Source: Paucidesulfovibrio gracilis DSM 16080 (GTDB lineage: Bacteria > Desulfobacterota > Desulfovibrionia > Desulfovibrionales > Desulfovibrionaceae). Taken from it: a stretch of DNA of 64,000 nucleotides. The notes beneath the pieces are model-generated. The model was not told the origin of the DNA. It was given only the letters and a program-made list of their open reading frames with translations, and made no database searches. The position numbers and the translations under genes were made by a program. The DNA is taken from assembly GCF_900167125.1 (NCBI RefSeq), contig NZ_FUYC01000006.1, positions 62,001 to 126,000 of the forward strand, read 5' to 3'. Positions 1 to 8,214 of the stretch are shown one piece after another. The stretch's first letter is position 1; every line of letters starts with the position of its first letter.

Positions 1-1140
1 GCCTTGGGCGAATGCCTGGAAAGCGGTGGACAGGTGGTCAACAAGTCCAAGTTCATCCTGCGGTCCGACGGTGAAAAAGTGCCTGTGTCCATCTCTGCCT
101 CGGCCCTGCGCAATGCCGACGGGGAGTTGATCGGCGGGGTCGAAACCTTTCGCGATCTCACCGAGATTCATCTCATGCGGCAAAAGGTTTCGGAATCTTA
201 TACGTTTGAGGATATCGTGGGCAAAAGCCAGGGGCTGACCAAAATTTTTCAAATCATGCCCCAGATTTCCAAAAGTGAAGCCACGGTCCTCTTGCTGGGG
301 GAGTCCGGAACGGGCAAGGAATTGTTCGCCCGCGCCATTCACAACCTCAGCGCCAGGCGGGACGGACCGTTCGTGGCCGTGAACTGCGGCGCACTTCCCG
401 ATAATTTATTGGAAAGCGAACTGTTCGGGTACAAGGCCGGCGCCTTTACCGACGCCAAAAAAGACAAGCCCGGCCGGTTTGAGTTGGCGGCCGGTGGGAC
501 CATTTTTCTCGATGAAATCGGGGATTTGCCGGGAAATTTACAGGTCAAGCTGCTACGCGTGTTGCAGGAGCGCACCTATGAGCCGCTGGGCGGGGTAAAG
601 CCGGTCAAAACCGACGTACGCATCGTGGCCGCCACCAACCGGAACCTGGAAGAACGCGTGGCCACCGGGGAATTCCGCCAGGATTTGTTCTACCGGCTGA
701 ACGTGGTCACGTTGCGCCTGCCTCCCATGCGGGAGCGGCGTGAGGATCTTCCCCTGCTCATCGACCATTTTATTCAGCGCCACAATGCCCTGCTGGGCCG
801 TCAGGTGGAAGGCGTCAGCGAGGACGTGCTCTCCATCTTCCTGCGGCACGACTTTCCGGGCAATGTGCGCGAGTTGGAAAATATTTTGGAATACGCCTTT
901 ATTCTCTGCCAGGAGGGGTTCATCCAGGTGGAACATCTCCCTGAAAACCTGCAACCGAACCGGCCCTCCGAGGAAGACATCTTCGAACCGGGCGGCACCC
1001 TGGAGGAAATCAAGTGCCGGGCCGTGCTGCGGGCGCTCAAGCGCAACCAGGGCAAGAAAATGGCCACCTGCCGGGAGCTTGGCATTTCCAAGGATACGCT
1101 GCGCCGTATGTTGGGGCGTTGCAAGAATGTGGGCGTATAA
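1..1140 (+). CDS. Sigma54-dependent PAS-AAA+-Fis activator, 5' end missing (ORP-locus regulator)
   Basis: Bacterial enhancer-binding protein that would remodel sigma54-RNA polymerase. The frame is open from base 1, so the N-terminus lies outside the window. What remains is the end of a PAS domain, a full AAA+ domain with Walker A GESGTGKE and Walker B FLDEIG, and a C-terminal Fis-type helix-turn-helix (GISKDTLRRML). The sigma54-contact loop reads GAFTDA instead of GAFTGA. The next genes encode a NifX-like orange protein and MrpORP. In D. vulgaris the ORP operons are controlled by sigma54 and an adjacent cognate activator (established for DVU2106), so this is probably the ortholog. A candidate sigma54 promoter lies about 105 bp downstream. 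Family certain; role inferred from context. Confidence 0.9.
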   Translation, partial: ALGECLESGGQVVNKSKFILRSDGEKVPVSISASALRNADGELIGGVETFRDLTEIHLMRQKVSESYTFEDIVGKSQGLTKIFQIMPQISKSEATVLLLGESGTGKELFARAIHNLSARRDGPFVAVNCGALPDNLLESELFGYKAGAFTDAKKDKPGRFELAAGGTIFLDEIGDLPGNLQVKLLRVLQERTYEPLGGVKPVKTDVRIVAATNRNLEERVATGEFRQDLFYRLNVVTLRLPPMRERREDLPLLIDHFIQRHNALLGRQVEGVSEDVLSIFLRHDFPGNVRELENILEYAFILCQEGFIQVEHLPENLQPNRPSEEDIFEPGGTLEEIKCRAVLRALKRNQGKKMATCRELGISKDTLRRMLGRCKNVGV

Positions 1141-1142
1141 TT

Positions 1143-1169
1143 CGCCTTGGCGAGTTTTGCGCGGGCGCA
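1143..1169. repeat. Two short inverted repeats, candidate activator sites for the ORP promoter
   Basis: CGCC-TT-GGCG occupies 1143-1152 and TGCGC-GG-GCGCA occupies 1158-1169, just after the activator gene. The second is centred about 108 bp upstream of the start site predicted from the -24/-12 element, a usual distance for enhancer-binding proteins. Both are short and GC-rich and could be chance. Confidence 0.35.
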
Positions 1170-1245
1170 TTCTCTGTCTTGCTTCTGGCTCGCGCGATGG
1201 CCTGATTCTGTTTAGTCGTTTGAAATACATTGATTTTGTTTGCTT

Positions 1246-1261
1246 CGGCACAGCCGGTGCT
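1246..1261 (+). promoter_or_regulatory. Candidate sigma54 (-24/-12) promoter of the ORP operon
   Basis: CGGCACAGCCGGTGCT carries GGCAC and GC with exactly the 10-nt GG-to-GC spacing of the sigma54 consensus TGGCACG-N4-TTGCW. The first T and the TT before GC are not matched. The predicted start is near 1272, 41 nt before the first codon of the next gene. The adjacent sigma54 activator supports it. Confidence 0.6.
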
Positions 1262-1312
1262 TAAGCGAAACCAAACTCTGGAGCAACACGTCCAGCCGGA
1301 TGAGTCGGAAGT

Positions 1313-2224
1313 ATGATTATCTGTTTAGCATGTTACCAGGACCGGTTAGCCTCGGTCTTTGAAAACGCCAGTGAGTTCCGGCTGTATCGCCTGGACGACG
1401 AGAACAATATTACCCCCGCAGGCCATGTATCCCTTCCCTCAAAGGACCCAACGGACAGGACATCCGCCATATTGGCCTGCGGGGTTCATCTCGTCATCTG
1501 CGGCGGGGTGTGCGGCGGTGTTCGCCACTCCCTGGAGGCGGCAGGGCTGGAACTGCGGCCCTGGCTGCGTGGCCGGGTGGACGAAGTGCTCGCCGCTGTG
1601 CGGCAGAACACGCTTGAACAATTGACCATGCCCGGTTGCCGTTGTCGTCGCAACGGTGCGGGCCAGGACTGCGGACCCGGACGAGGAAACGGACCGGGGC
1701 GCGGATATGGGCGTGGGCATGGCTTGGGGCATGGTCCCCAGGGACCGGGAGCTGGTCGCCGGTCGCGAAGTGCGGTCATCCCCACAATGGGAACCGCAGG
1801 TACGTGCTGCGGCCAAATGCCCGCTCCCATGCCCGAACAACAGACGTTCAACCAAGGAGAAACCATGAAGATAGCCATCAGCTGCGAAGGCCCGGGCCTG
1901 GAAAGCAAACTGGACCCCCGCTTTGGGCGCGCTGCCGGATTTTTGATTTATGATCTGGAAACCGGTGCGGATGAATACGTGAACAACGAGCAGAATTTGA
2001 GCCTGCCCCAGGGCGCGGGCATTCAGTCCGCCCAGACCGTGGGCGCCACCGGCGCCAAGGCCGTGATCACCGGCCACATGGGACCCAAGGCGTTTATGGC
2101 ATTGGAAAAGGGCGGCATTCAGGTCTTTTTGGGCCAGGGCGGCACCGCTGCCGAGAATCTGGAGGCCTACAAGGCCGGGAAGCTCGCTCCCGCGGACGGA
2201 CCGGACAAGGAAGGACACTGGTAG
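1313..2224 (+). CDS. NifX/ORP-family protein; single frame holding an upstream module and a complete orange-protein module
   Basis: This 303-codon frame has two parts. Residues 1-110 contain a CGVHLVICGGVCGG-type segment like the end of a NifX/NifB-type cluster-binding domain. A Gly/Arg/His-rich linker with several Cys follows. From Met185 (base 1865) there is a complete 119-residue NifX-like domain (MKIAISCEGPGLESKLDPRFGR), the size of the orange protein ORP that binds a Mo-Cu-S cluster in Desulfovibrio. Met185 has a strong ribosome site, AAGGAG at 1854-1859 with 5-nt spacing. ORP may therefore also be made alone from the internal start. No stop separates the parts. The ATG at 1313 has only a weak ribosome site. 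The gene sits between a sigma54 activator and MrpORP. Family confident; one protein or two undecided. Confidence 0.75.
   Translation: MIICLACYQDRLASVFENASEFRLYRLDDENNITPAGHVSLPSKDPTDRTSAILACGVHLVICGGVCGGVRHSLEAAGLELRPWLRGRVDEVLAAVRQNTLEQLTMPGCRCRRNGAGQDCGPGRGNGPGRGYGRGHGLGHGPQGPGAGRRSRSAVIPTMGTAGTCCGQMPAPMPEQQTFNQGETMKIAISCEGPGLESKLDPRFGRAAGFLIYDLETGADEYVNNEQNLSLPQGAGIQSAQTVGATGAKAVITGHMGPKAFMALEKGGIQVFLGQGGTAAENLEAYKAGKLAPADGPDKEGHW
1854..1867 (+). promoter_or_regulatory. Internal ribosome site and ATG for a stand-alone orange protein
   Basis: AAGGAG (1854-1859), five bases, then ATG at 1865-1867, in frame with the longer open frame. It is stronger than the site at the upstream start and precedes exactly one ORP-sized domain. 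Confidence 0.6.
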
Positions 2225-2290
2225 GCCGGGGTCGGCAATTCCAAGGGATCCCGACATGCATTGACAACGGGATCGTGATGATTACATAAG

Positions 2291-2327
2291 CCGGGCCGCC
2301 TTGCACGCTTCGGGCGTGGGCGGCCGG
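2291..2327 (+). other. GC-rich intercistronic hairpin
   Basis: Between the ORP frame and mrp, CCGG-CCGCC-CACGC pairs with GGCGTG-GGCGG-CCGG around a short TTCG-containing loop, with small bulges in the left arm. No U-run follows. It looks like an mRNA-processing or stabilising hairpin or a partial attenuator rather than a terminator. The ribosome site AAGGAG of mrp (2343-2348) lies 16 nt downstream. Confidence 0.5.
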
Positions 2328-2357
2328 ACCATACAAATTTCTAAGGAGTGAAAGATC

Positions 2358-3614
2358 ATGAGTGACGCATGCGGCAGCTGCTCCTCGGGACAAGGCGCGG
2401 GCGGTTGTTCCGGTTGTGAATCGGAAGACCAGAAGCTGAAAACCAACCTTTCGCGCATCAAGCACAAGATCGTGGTGCTTTCCGGCAAGGGCGGCGTGGG
2501 CAAATCCACAGTGGCCACCAACATTGCCGTGGCCCTGGCGCAGGCCGGAAAACAGGTGGGTCTGCTGGACGTGGATGTCCATGGTCCCAGCGTTCCCCGG
2601 CTGCTCAGCCTGCAGGACAAGCAGCCCCATATCGGCCAGGAAATCATTGAGCCGGTGTCCTGGAGCAAAAATCTTTGGGTCATGTCTCTGGGCTTTATGC
2701 TCCCCAACAAGAACGACGCCGTGATCTGGCGCGGTCCCGTGAAGATGGGCCTGATCACCCAGTTCCTGCGGGACGTGGCCTGGGGCGATCTGGACTTCCT
2801 GGTTGTGGACTGCCCTCCCGGAACCGGCGACGAACCGCTTTCCGCCCTGCAGACCATCGGACCCGACGCCTACGCGGTCATCGTGACCACCCCGCAGGGC
2901 GTGGCCATTGACGACGTGCGCCGTTCCGTGACCTTCTGCAAGCAGGTGGGCAACCCGGTGCTCGGCATCGTGGAAAACATGTCCGGCTTTGCCTGCCCGG
3001 ATTGCGGCAAAGTGTACGACATTTTCAATTCCGGCGGCGGCGAACAATTGGCCCGCGAGATGGACGTGCCCTTCTTGGGTCGGATTCCCATTGAACCGGA
3101 AGTGGCCCGCTCCGGAGACGAGGGCTTCCCCTATGTCAAGGTGGAGCACGAAAGCCCGGCAGCCCAAGCCCTGGGACGGGTGGTCAAGCCCATGCTCAAG
3201 CTGGCGGACAGCCTGCAGGAGCCTGCCGCGGACCAACTGCCCACGCCCAAGAGCCTGGCCAAGAACAACGGCGCGCTGCGTGTGGCTCTGCCCATTGCCG
3301 AGGGTCGGTTGTGCCAGCATTTCGGCCACTGCCAACAGTTTGCGGTCTATGATGTGGACACGGAACTGGGCAGCGTGGTGGCCAGCACCAGCGAAACCCC
3401 GCCGCCGCACGAGCCGGGCGTCCTGCCCAAGTGGATCGCCGGGTTGAACGTGGACCTGGTGCTCGCCGGAGGCATGGGGGCCAAGGCCCAATCCCTGCTC
3501 AAGGACGAGGGCGTCCAGGTTATTGTCGGCGCTCCCTCCCAGGAGCCGGAAAAAGTGCTGGAACAGTGGATGAAAGGCTCGCTCCAGACCGGCGCGAACA
3601 CCTGCGACCACTAA
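2358..3614 (+). CDS. mrp: MrpORP: Mrp/NBP35-type P-loop ATPase fused to a NifX-like domain
   Basis: 418 residues. The N-terminus has a four-cysteine cluster (Cys5, Cys8, Cys17, Cys20) like NBP35 ferredoxin-type [4Fe-4S] sites. The deviant Walker A GKGGVGKS is at 43-50, and the CPDC motif (Cys213, Cys216) is the bridging cluster site of Mrp carriers. From about residue 310 a NifX-like dinitrogenase-cofactor domain follows (RVALPIAEGRLCQHFGHC). This architecture is that of MrpORP, an iron-sulfur carrier described in D. vulgaris and linked to the ORP complex. The start has AAGGAG with 9-nt spacing. A strong hairpin terminator follows. Probably cotranscribed with the preceding ORP frame. Confidence 0.93.
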   Translation: MSDACGSCSSGQGAGGCSGCESEDQKLKTNLSRIKHKIVVLSGKGGVGKSTVATNIAVALAQAGKQVGLLDVDVHGPSVPRLLSLQDKQPHIGQEIIEPVSWSKNLWVMSLGFMLPNKNDAVIWRGPVKMGLITQFLRDVAWGDLDFLVVDCPPGTGDEPLSALQTIGPDAYAVIVTTPQGVAIDDVRRSVTFCKQVGNPVLGIVENMSGFACPDCGKVYDIFNSGGGEQLAREMDVPFLGRIPIEPEVARSGDEGFPYVKVEHESPAAQALGRVVKPMLKLADSLQEPAADQLPTPKSLAKNNGALRVALPIAEGRLCQHFGHCQQFAVYDVDTELGSVVASTSETPPPHEPGVLPKWIAGLNVDLVLAGGMGAKAQSLLKDEGVQVIVGAPSQEPEKVLEQWMKGSLQTGANTCDH

Positions 3615-3647
3615 GAATACAAGGTACTACCTCACCTCTCCAGGTCG

Positions 3648-3695
3648 GCGGCCCGGTTCCCCTTTGCAGGGGGGAGCCGGGCCGCTCCTCGTTTC
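3648..3695 (+). terminator. Rho-independent terminator after mrp
   Basis: GCGGCCCGG-TTCCCC pairs with GGGG-AGCCGGGCCGC (3648-3685), a very strong stem, followed by TCCTCGTTTCG. It separates the ORP operon from the convergent HD-GYP gene. Confidence 0.75.
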
Positions 3696-3824
3696 GTGGC
3701 GGTCAAAGCGGGAACGTCGCAACTGGATGTCGGCGTGGCGCAGCACGCAGGCAGTAGGGACTTGAGAGAGCATTGAGGGGGGACATGGTCCCCTGCCGGG
3801 AACCGCAAACCGGATCCGGGTGGG

Positions 3825-4469
3825 CTAGTCGCTGAGCATTTCCATGAGCTGGCCGATCATGGAAGCACTGCGTTCGAACGCGGCCACCACATTGGGGTCA
3901 AACTGCGTACCAGCGCATCGCAGGATTTCCTCCCGGGCCTCGCAAAATCGCATGGCCTTGCGGTACGGGCGACGCTGCATCATGGCGGAAAGGCTGTCCG
4001 CCACCGCGATGATCCGCGCTCCGAGTGGGATTTCCGTGCCGTGCAGACCATGGGGGTAGCCCTGTCCATCCCACCGTTCGTGATGGTGGAGGATGATTTC
4101 CCGGATACCGCAGCGGCAAAGCGCCTGCACCGGCTGGACGATTTCCGCGCCAATGGCGGGGTGGCGTTTGAGCATGGCCCATTCCGCCGGAGTCAGTGGA
4201 CCGGGCTTGAACAATACGGCGTCCGGGATACCGATTTTTCCAACGTCGTGCAGGTGGGCGGCCACGTGGATCACATCGGCGTGGGCCGTGGAAAGTCCCA
4301 TGCGTACGGCCAGTCCGTAGGCAACCTGGGCCACTTCCTCGGAGTGCTTGCGTGTATGGTGGTCGCGGGCATCCACTGCCGTTCCCAGGGATTCGGCAAA
4401 TTCGTGCAATGCCGTGGTAATGGTTTCCTGGGTCAGAGGCGCGCCGCAGGTCAGGTCATCTCGAAACAT
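3825..4469 (-). CDS. HD-GYP domain phosphohydrolase
   Basis: 214 residues, almost entirely an HD-GYP domain, the family whose active members hydrolyse cyclic di-GMP. The metal-binding HD dyad is His74-Asp75 (HLHDVGKIGIPD). The second signature HHHERWDGQGYP lies at about 128-139, and IIAVADSLSAM near 153-163 corresponds to the conserved late helix. There is no receiver or sensor domain and no membrane segment, so it is a stand-alone cytoplasmic enzyme or an effector domain. ATG has AAGGAT upstream. It stands alone, convergent with mrp. Activity on cyclic di-GMP is inferred from the intact motifs. Confidence 0.9.
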   Translation of the reverse strand: MFRDDLTCGAPLTQETITTALHEFAESLGTAVDARDHHTRKHSEEVAQVAYGLAVRMGLSTAHADVIHVAAHLHDVGKIGIPDAVLFKPGPLTPAEWAMLKRHPAIGAEIVQPVQALCRCGIREIILHHHERWDGQGYPHGLHGTEIPLGARIIAVADSLSAMMQRRPYRKAMRFCEAREEILRCAGTQFDPNVVAAFERSASMIGQLMEMLSD

Positions 4470-4879
4470 GGTGCATCCTTGTCAGGTGGTTGAACCGGGG
4501 GATCCGTAGCCTTGCCGTGTGCCGGGCATTTCCCGTGGGCAGCAGCGGCGTGGCGGGGTGAAGCGTGTCTCGTGTTTTTTTCATTTATGGTCAGTGAGTA
4601 CGTCGTTTCCATGTGTTGATAGATCGTGTCCGCCGCTTCCGACGGAGATGTCGTGAGCAGGTGGGGTATGCCGCTCACGTAAATCTCTAATGAATTTGAG
4701 ATTCAATTTCAACTAAAAAACAGGGGACGATTTTCCCGATACGCGCGGAAGCAGCAGCCTGTATCCATTGCTGGGACAGTATGTTTGAGGGCAACGGCGT
4801 GCTTTTCGTGTTTGGGTTCGTGGCGGCAGGGCATGGACCGGGGGGACGCCGTGCCTGTTGCGGGCGGGTGGTTGTTTGG
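4470..4879. other. Intergenic region with no supported gene
   Basis: About 410 bp between the TauE-family gene terminator and the HD-GYP gene. Minus-strand frames here (75 and 92 codons) lack ribosome sites and recognisable protein character. An AT-rich patch at 4560-4620 may hold the HD-GYP promoter, but I cannot assign boxes with confidence. Confidence 0.5.
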
Positions 4880-4914
4880 AAAAAAGGCAGGGCCGCGTGA
4901 AGAGCGACCCTGCC
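4880..4914 (-). terminator. Rho-independent terminator of the TauE/SafE gene
   Basis: On the minus strand GGCAGGG (paired with CCCTGCC, 4886-4892 and 4908-4914) is followed by TTTTTT. It sits 25 bp beyond the stop codon of the exporter gene. Confidence 0.85.
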
Positions 4915-4939
4915 GGGAAGAGTCGGCTGGCTTATGGGA

Positions 4940-5764
4940 TTAGAGCGGCAGGCCAAGCAGGGCAAAAACGCCGGTCATCTTTAATCCCATGTAGAACATG
5001 ACCAGGACAAAGACCTGCTTGAGTTGTTTTGCCGGCAGGAGGTGCGCCGCACGCGCCCCGACCACGGCCATGGGGATGCTGCAACCGGCCAGCAGCGCGA
5101 ATTGCAGCCAGTTCACGTATCCTGTGGACCACGGCGGCAGGCCCGGGGTTCCCCATCCATGCACAAGGTAGGAGAGAACGCCGCCCACCGCGGTAAAGAT
5201 CATCAAGGCCGTGGAAGTTCCAACGGCTTGGTGCATCTGGAATCCCAGGCAAAATACCAGGATGGGGATGATCAGCACGCCGCCGCCGATGCCGATCAAT
5301 CCGGACACAATGCCCAGGGGGATTCCCCAAAGCACATACGGTGCAAGGCGCTGGACCGGCGCTTGCGCAGCCTGGGGCGGCTTGGCCGTGAGCATGCGCA
5401 GACCGCCCAGGATGACCGCCAGGCCGAAGAGGACGGTCAGGATTTTGGCCGGCAGGATGGAGGCAATCCAGGCACCGATAAAGGCGCCGCCCGCTCCTGT
5501 GAGTCCGAGGATGATCCCGGCCTTCCAGACAACAGCATTTTTTTTATGATGCGCCATGGCCCCGCTCAGGGCCGTGGGCAAAACCACCATCAGGTTGGTG
5601 CCGAAAGCGATACGGATGGCTATGTCCGGGGCGATGCCCATTGCCTTCAAGCCCCAAAACTGGACCGGAACCATGATGAAGCAGCCACCGACTCCAAGAA
5701 GCCCGGAGGCAAAACCGACAGCCGCGCCCGTCGCGAGCAGCGACAGGACGATACTCAACGTCAT
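4940..5764 (-). CDS. TauE/SafE family sulfite/anion exporter
   Basis: 274 residues with about eight hydrophobic segments and two related halves, each opening with the family's Gly-rich helix (residues ~10-35, GFASGLLGVGGCFIMVP, and ~150-175, GIVSGLIGIGGGVLIIP). TauE/SafE proteins move small sulfur or carboxylate anions such as sulfite and sulfoacetate across the inner membrane. In a sulfate reducer, a sulfur-anion substrate is plausible but unproven. AAGGAG precedes the ATG. Monocistronic, with its own terminator. Confidence 0.9.
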   Translation of the reverse strand: MTLSIVLSLLATGAAVGFASGLLGVGGCFIMVPVQFWGLKAMGIAPDIAIRIAFGTNLMVVLPTALSGAMAHHKKNAVVWKAGIILGLTGAGGAFIGAWIASILPAKILTVLFGLAVILGGLRMLTAKPPQAAQAPVQRLAPYVLWGIPLGIVSGLIGIGGGVLIIPILVFCLGFQMHQAVGTSTALMIFTAVGGVLSYLVHGWGTPGLPPWSTGYVNWLQFALLAGCSIPMAVVGARAAHLLPAKQLKQVFVLVMFYMGLKMTGVFALLGLPL

Positions 5765-5821
5765 TGCGTTCTCCTTGTTGGATTTTGATCAGTACATCAA
5801 CAAAAACAACAAGAAGCGCTT

Positions 5822-5858
5822 AACTGCCTTGCCACCGGCACGGGCAGTTCTTTTTTTT
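5822..5858. terminator. Hairpin with T8 tract, probably bidirectional terminator
   Basis: AACTGCC (5822-5828) pairs with GGCAGTT (5843-5849), with an inner TGCC/GGCA stem. Eight T follow on the plus strand. On the minus strand the same stem is followed by a T-rich tract (CTTCTTGTTGTTTTTG). It most likely ends the debranching-enzyme transcript on the minus strand. No plus-strand gene precedes it. Confidence 0.55.
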
Positions 5859-6048
5859 CATATGACGTAAAAGGGAGCAGCACATGGGGGGATCTGTTTC
5901 GTCCTTGCGGTAAATTCGTACCCAGGCCGGGAAACGGCAAGGGCATGCGGCAACGACTGTCGCGGTGCCGTGCAGTGTACCCACGGTATTGCGCAAAGTA
6001 AATCCGTTTGCTGCAACGTGGGTACTCCAGGACAGGACCGGAGCGTAC

Positions 6049-8214
6049 CTATTTGTTCAGGGTCAGGCCCACGTCACCGCGCCGCCGTTCAATGCGGACC
6101 GAGACATCGTGTTCATGCCTCTCAAAGAGCAGGTCCAGGCTGCCGTCGCCCACTTGCAGATCTTTGATACGTACGATGTGCAGAAATGGGGGCAGTACGG
6201 GTTTGGTCAGATAAACCCGGCGCTGGGCGCCGTTCACGGAGATGCCCAGGCAGGATTGCAGCAGCGAGATGGTGGCGGCCGCGGCCCAGGCCTGGGGGGA
6301 GCAGGCCACCGGGTACAGGGTCGGCCCGTCTCCGGGGCGGCGTTCAAACCCGCAGAGCAATTCGGGCAGTCGATGCTGGTCCACCTGTTGGCTGGTGTCG
6401 AAGATCATCCCCAGGATGTGGGCTGCCTCCTCCTTGAAGCCGTATTGGGCCATGCCCTGGGCAATGAGGGCGTTGTCGTGCGGCCATACCGAGCCGTTGT
6501 GGTAGGACATGGGGTTGTACCGTGGCTGGCCTTTGGCAATGGTACGCAGTCCCCATCCCGAGTTGAATTCACGTCCCATGAGCAGCCGGGTCACGCGTTT
6601 GGCCCTGTCGGGCGAGACAATGCCCGCGAACAAAGCATGGCCCATGTTGGAGGATTTGACCCGGCAGGGCCGGTTTTTGCCGTCCAGGGCCAGTACGTAG
6701 CCGCCCATTTCCTTGTCCCAAAACGTGGACTCAAAGCGTTTTTTCATTTCCCGGGCCTGAACGTGCCATTGCATGGCCTCCTTGCGCATGCCCAGTTCCT
6801 CGGCCATGCGCGCTGCTTCGCTTTTGGCCATGAACGCATAGGCCTGGGCCTCCACCAGGGCGATGGGACCGGTGGCAAGCGTTCCATCATCGTGGAACAC
6901 GCTGTCTGCGGAATCCTTCCAGCCTTGGTTGGTCAGCCCGAAGTCTGTGCGGCGCTGGTATTCGATGAACCCGTCGCCGTCCATGTCGCCGTGGGAGTCG
7001 ATCCAGTCCAGGCACCCTTCGATCACGGGCCAGAGCCGGTGCAGATAGTGGTGGTCCCCGCTGCGGCGCAGATATCGCCCGGCCAGGACCACGAACAAGG
7101 GGGTGGCGTCCACGCTGCCGTAGTATTGTCCATAGGGCAGTTCCCCGGTGTTGGCCATTTCGCCGAAGCGCATTTCATGCAGAATTTTGCCCGGTTCCGC
7201 ATCCTGCCCATCGTTGAATTCCGTGGCCTGGCGCTGGGCGAGATAGTCGAGCACGCCCCGGGCCACATCGGGGTTCAGCCACAGGGTTTCCAATGCCGTG
7301 ATGATTCCGTCCCGCCCGAACGGTGTGGAGTACCACGGGATGCCCGCGTAGGGGTAGAGCGTGCCGTTTTCGCGGGTCAGAAGCATGGAGAGGTCCGAAA
7401 CCGAGCGGGTCATCAGTTCATTGAATTGTTCGTTGGACGTGTGGACCACGCATTCGTGTTCAAAGAGGCCGCGTACGTTGTCCAGGGTGGTTTCCAGGGC
7501 ATTGTCGAAGCCCCAGACCGGCTGGGTTTGTTCCGAGGTATGGCAGGCCGTGGTGATCTCGAAGTCCTCGCTCTCCCGGGCCGGAATGCTCCAGAGGAAG
7601 CGCGCCGCATGGTCGTCCATGTGCGTTGGCTCGTGCGAAAAATCAATCTCCGTGCGTCGGTCCAGCTGGTCCAGCCCCTGGTAGGCCAGGGTTACGCCCC
7701 GGTCCCGTTGGGACGTGGGCAAGGAGGTTCCGCGTTTGGTGCGCCGTTCCCCCCGCACCTCGAAGATGTCCGCAAAATCGGCCTGGAATTTGACCGCCAC
7801 CTGGAACTGAAGATCCTCCAGCCCGTAGTTGCTGATGTGGAAGCGTTCATGGCAAACCCCGCCGTGCAGGAATTTACTGCGATGCACATGGATGGAGCCG
7901 CGTGGAATCATGCCGCCGTTTTGCAGAAAAATATCCGGATTGGTCAGGTCCACGGTAACGAGCATGTTGTCGCGGGTCACGTTGGAACTGAGCAGCAGGG
8001 GACGTACGTCTTCAATCTGGAATTCCAGGCAGGAGAGAAAGCGGGTGCCGTCGTGGTACAGCCCCTGCTCGGCCAGGCCGATGGGCTGAATGTCCCCGAA
8101 GCGGTCGAATACGGCAAAGGTATTGGCGTATTTGACAACCCGGCGGCGGTCGTCGGCTAGTGAGGACGTGGCGAGAACGTAGTATTCACCGGCAACCTTG
8201 ATGATTTCTTCCAT
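6049..8214 (-). CDS. Glycogen debranching enzyme (amylo-alpha-1,6-glucosidase family)
   Basis: 721 residues. The N-terminal beta-rich domain (YYVLATSSLADDRRR..., ~1-250) matches the bacterial glycogen-debranching N-terminal domain. The C-terminal part is an (alpha/alpha)6 glucosidase barrel with signature pieces YAGIPWYSTPFGRDGIITAL and YNPMSYHNGSVWPHDNALIA. It should hydrolyse alpha-1,6 branches of glycogen or trim oligosaccharides in the cytoplasm. ATG at 8214 is chosen because GGGAG lies eight bases upstream and the homologous MEEIIKVAGEYY start fits. The start overlaps the end of the glycosyltransferase gene by 58 bp, so the two are translationally coupled. Confidence 0.9.
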   Translation of the reverse strand: MEEIIKVAGEYYVLATSSLADDRRRVVKYANTFAVFDRFGDIQPIGLAEQGLYHDGTRFLSCLEFQIEDVRPLLLSSNVTRDNMLVTVDLTNPDIFLQNGGMIPRGSIHVHRSKFLHGGVCHERFHISNYGLEDLQFQVAVKFQADFADIFEVRGERRTKRGTSLPTSQRDRGVTLAYQGLDQLDRRTEIDFSHEPTHMDDHAARFLWSIPARESEDFEITTACHTSEQTQPVWGFDNALETTLDNVRGLFEHECVVHTSNEQFNELMTRSVSDLSMLLTRENGTLYPYAGIPWYSTPFGRDGIITALETLWLNPDVARGVLDYLAQRQATEFNDGQDAEPGKILHEMRFGEMANTGELPYGQYYGSVDATPLFVVLAGRYLRRSGDHHYLHRLWPVIEGCLDWIDSHGDMDGDGFIEYQRRTDFGLTNQGWKDSADSVFHDDGTLATGPIALVEAQAYAFMAKSEAARMAEELGMRKEAMQWHVQAREMKKRFESTFWDKEMGGYVLALDGKNRPCRVKSSNMGHALFAGIVSPDRAKRVTRLLMGREFNSGWGLRTIAKGQPRYNPMSYHNGSVWPHDNALIAQGMAQYGFKEEAAHILGMIFDTSQQVDQHRLPELLCGFERRPGDGPTLYPVACSPQAWAAAATISLLQSCLGISVNGAQRRVYLTKPVLPPFLHIVRIKDLQVGDGSLDLLFERHEHDVSVRIERRRGDVGLTLNK

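Noticed and set aside
4451-4965. Two minus-strand frames of 75 and 92 codons in the gap
   Set aside because: No ribosome sites and no recognisable sequence; one crosses the exporter terminator.
5965-8160. 731-codon open frame on the plus strand
   Set aside because: Exactly antisense to the debranching enzyme gene. Composition (Val/His/Gly/Gln-rich) is that of a shadow frame in GC-rich DNA, with no ribosome site.
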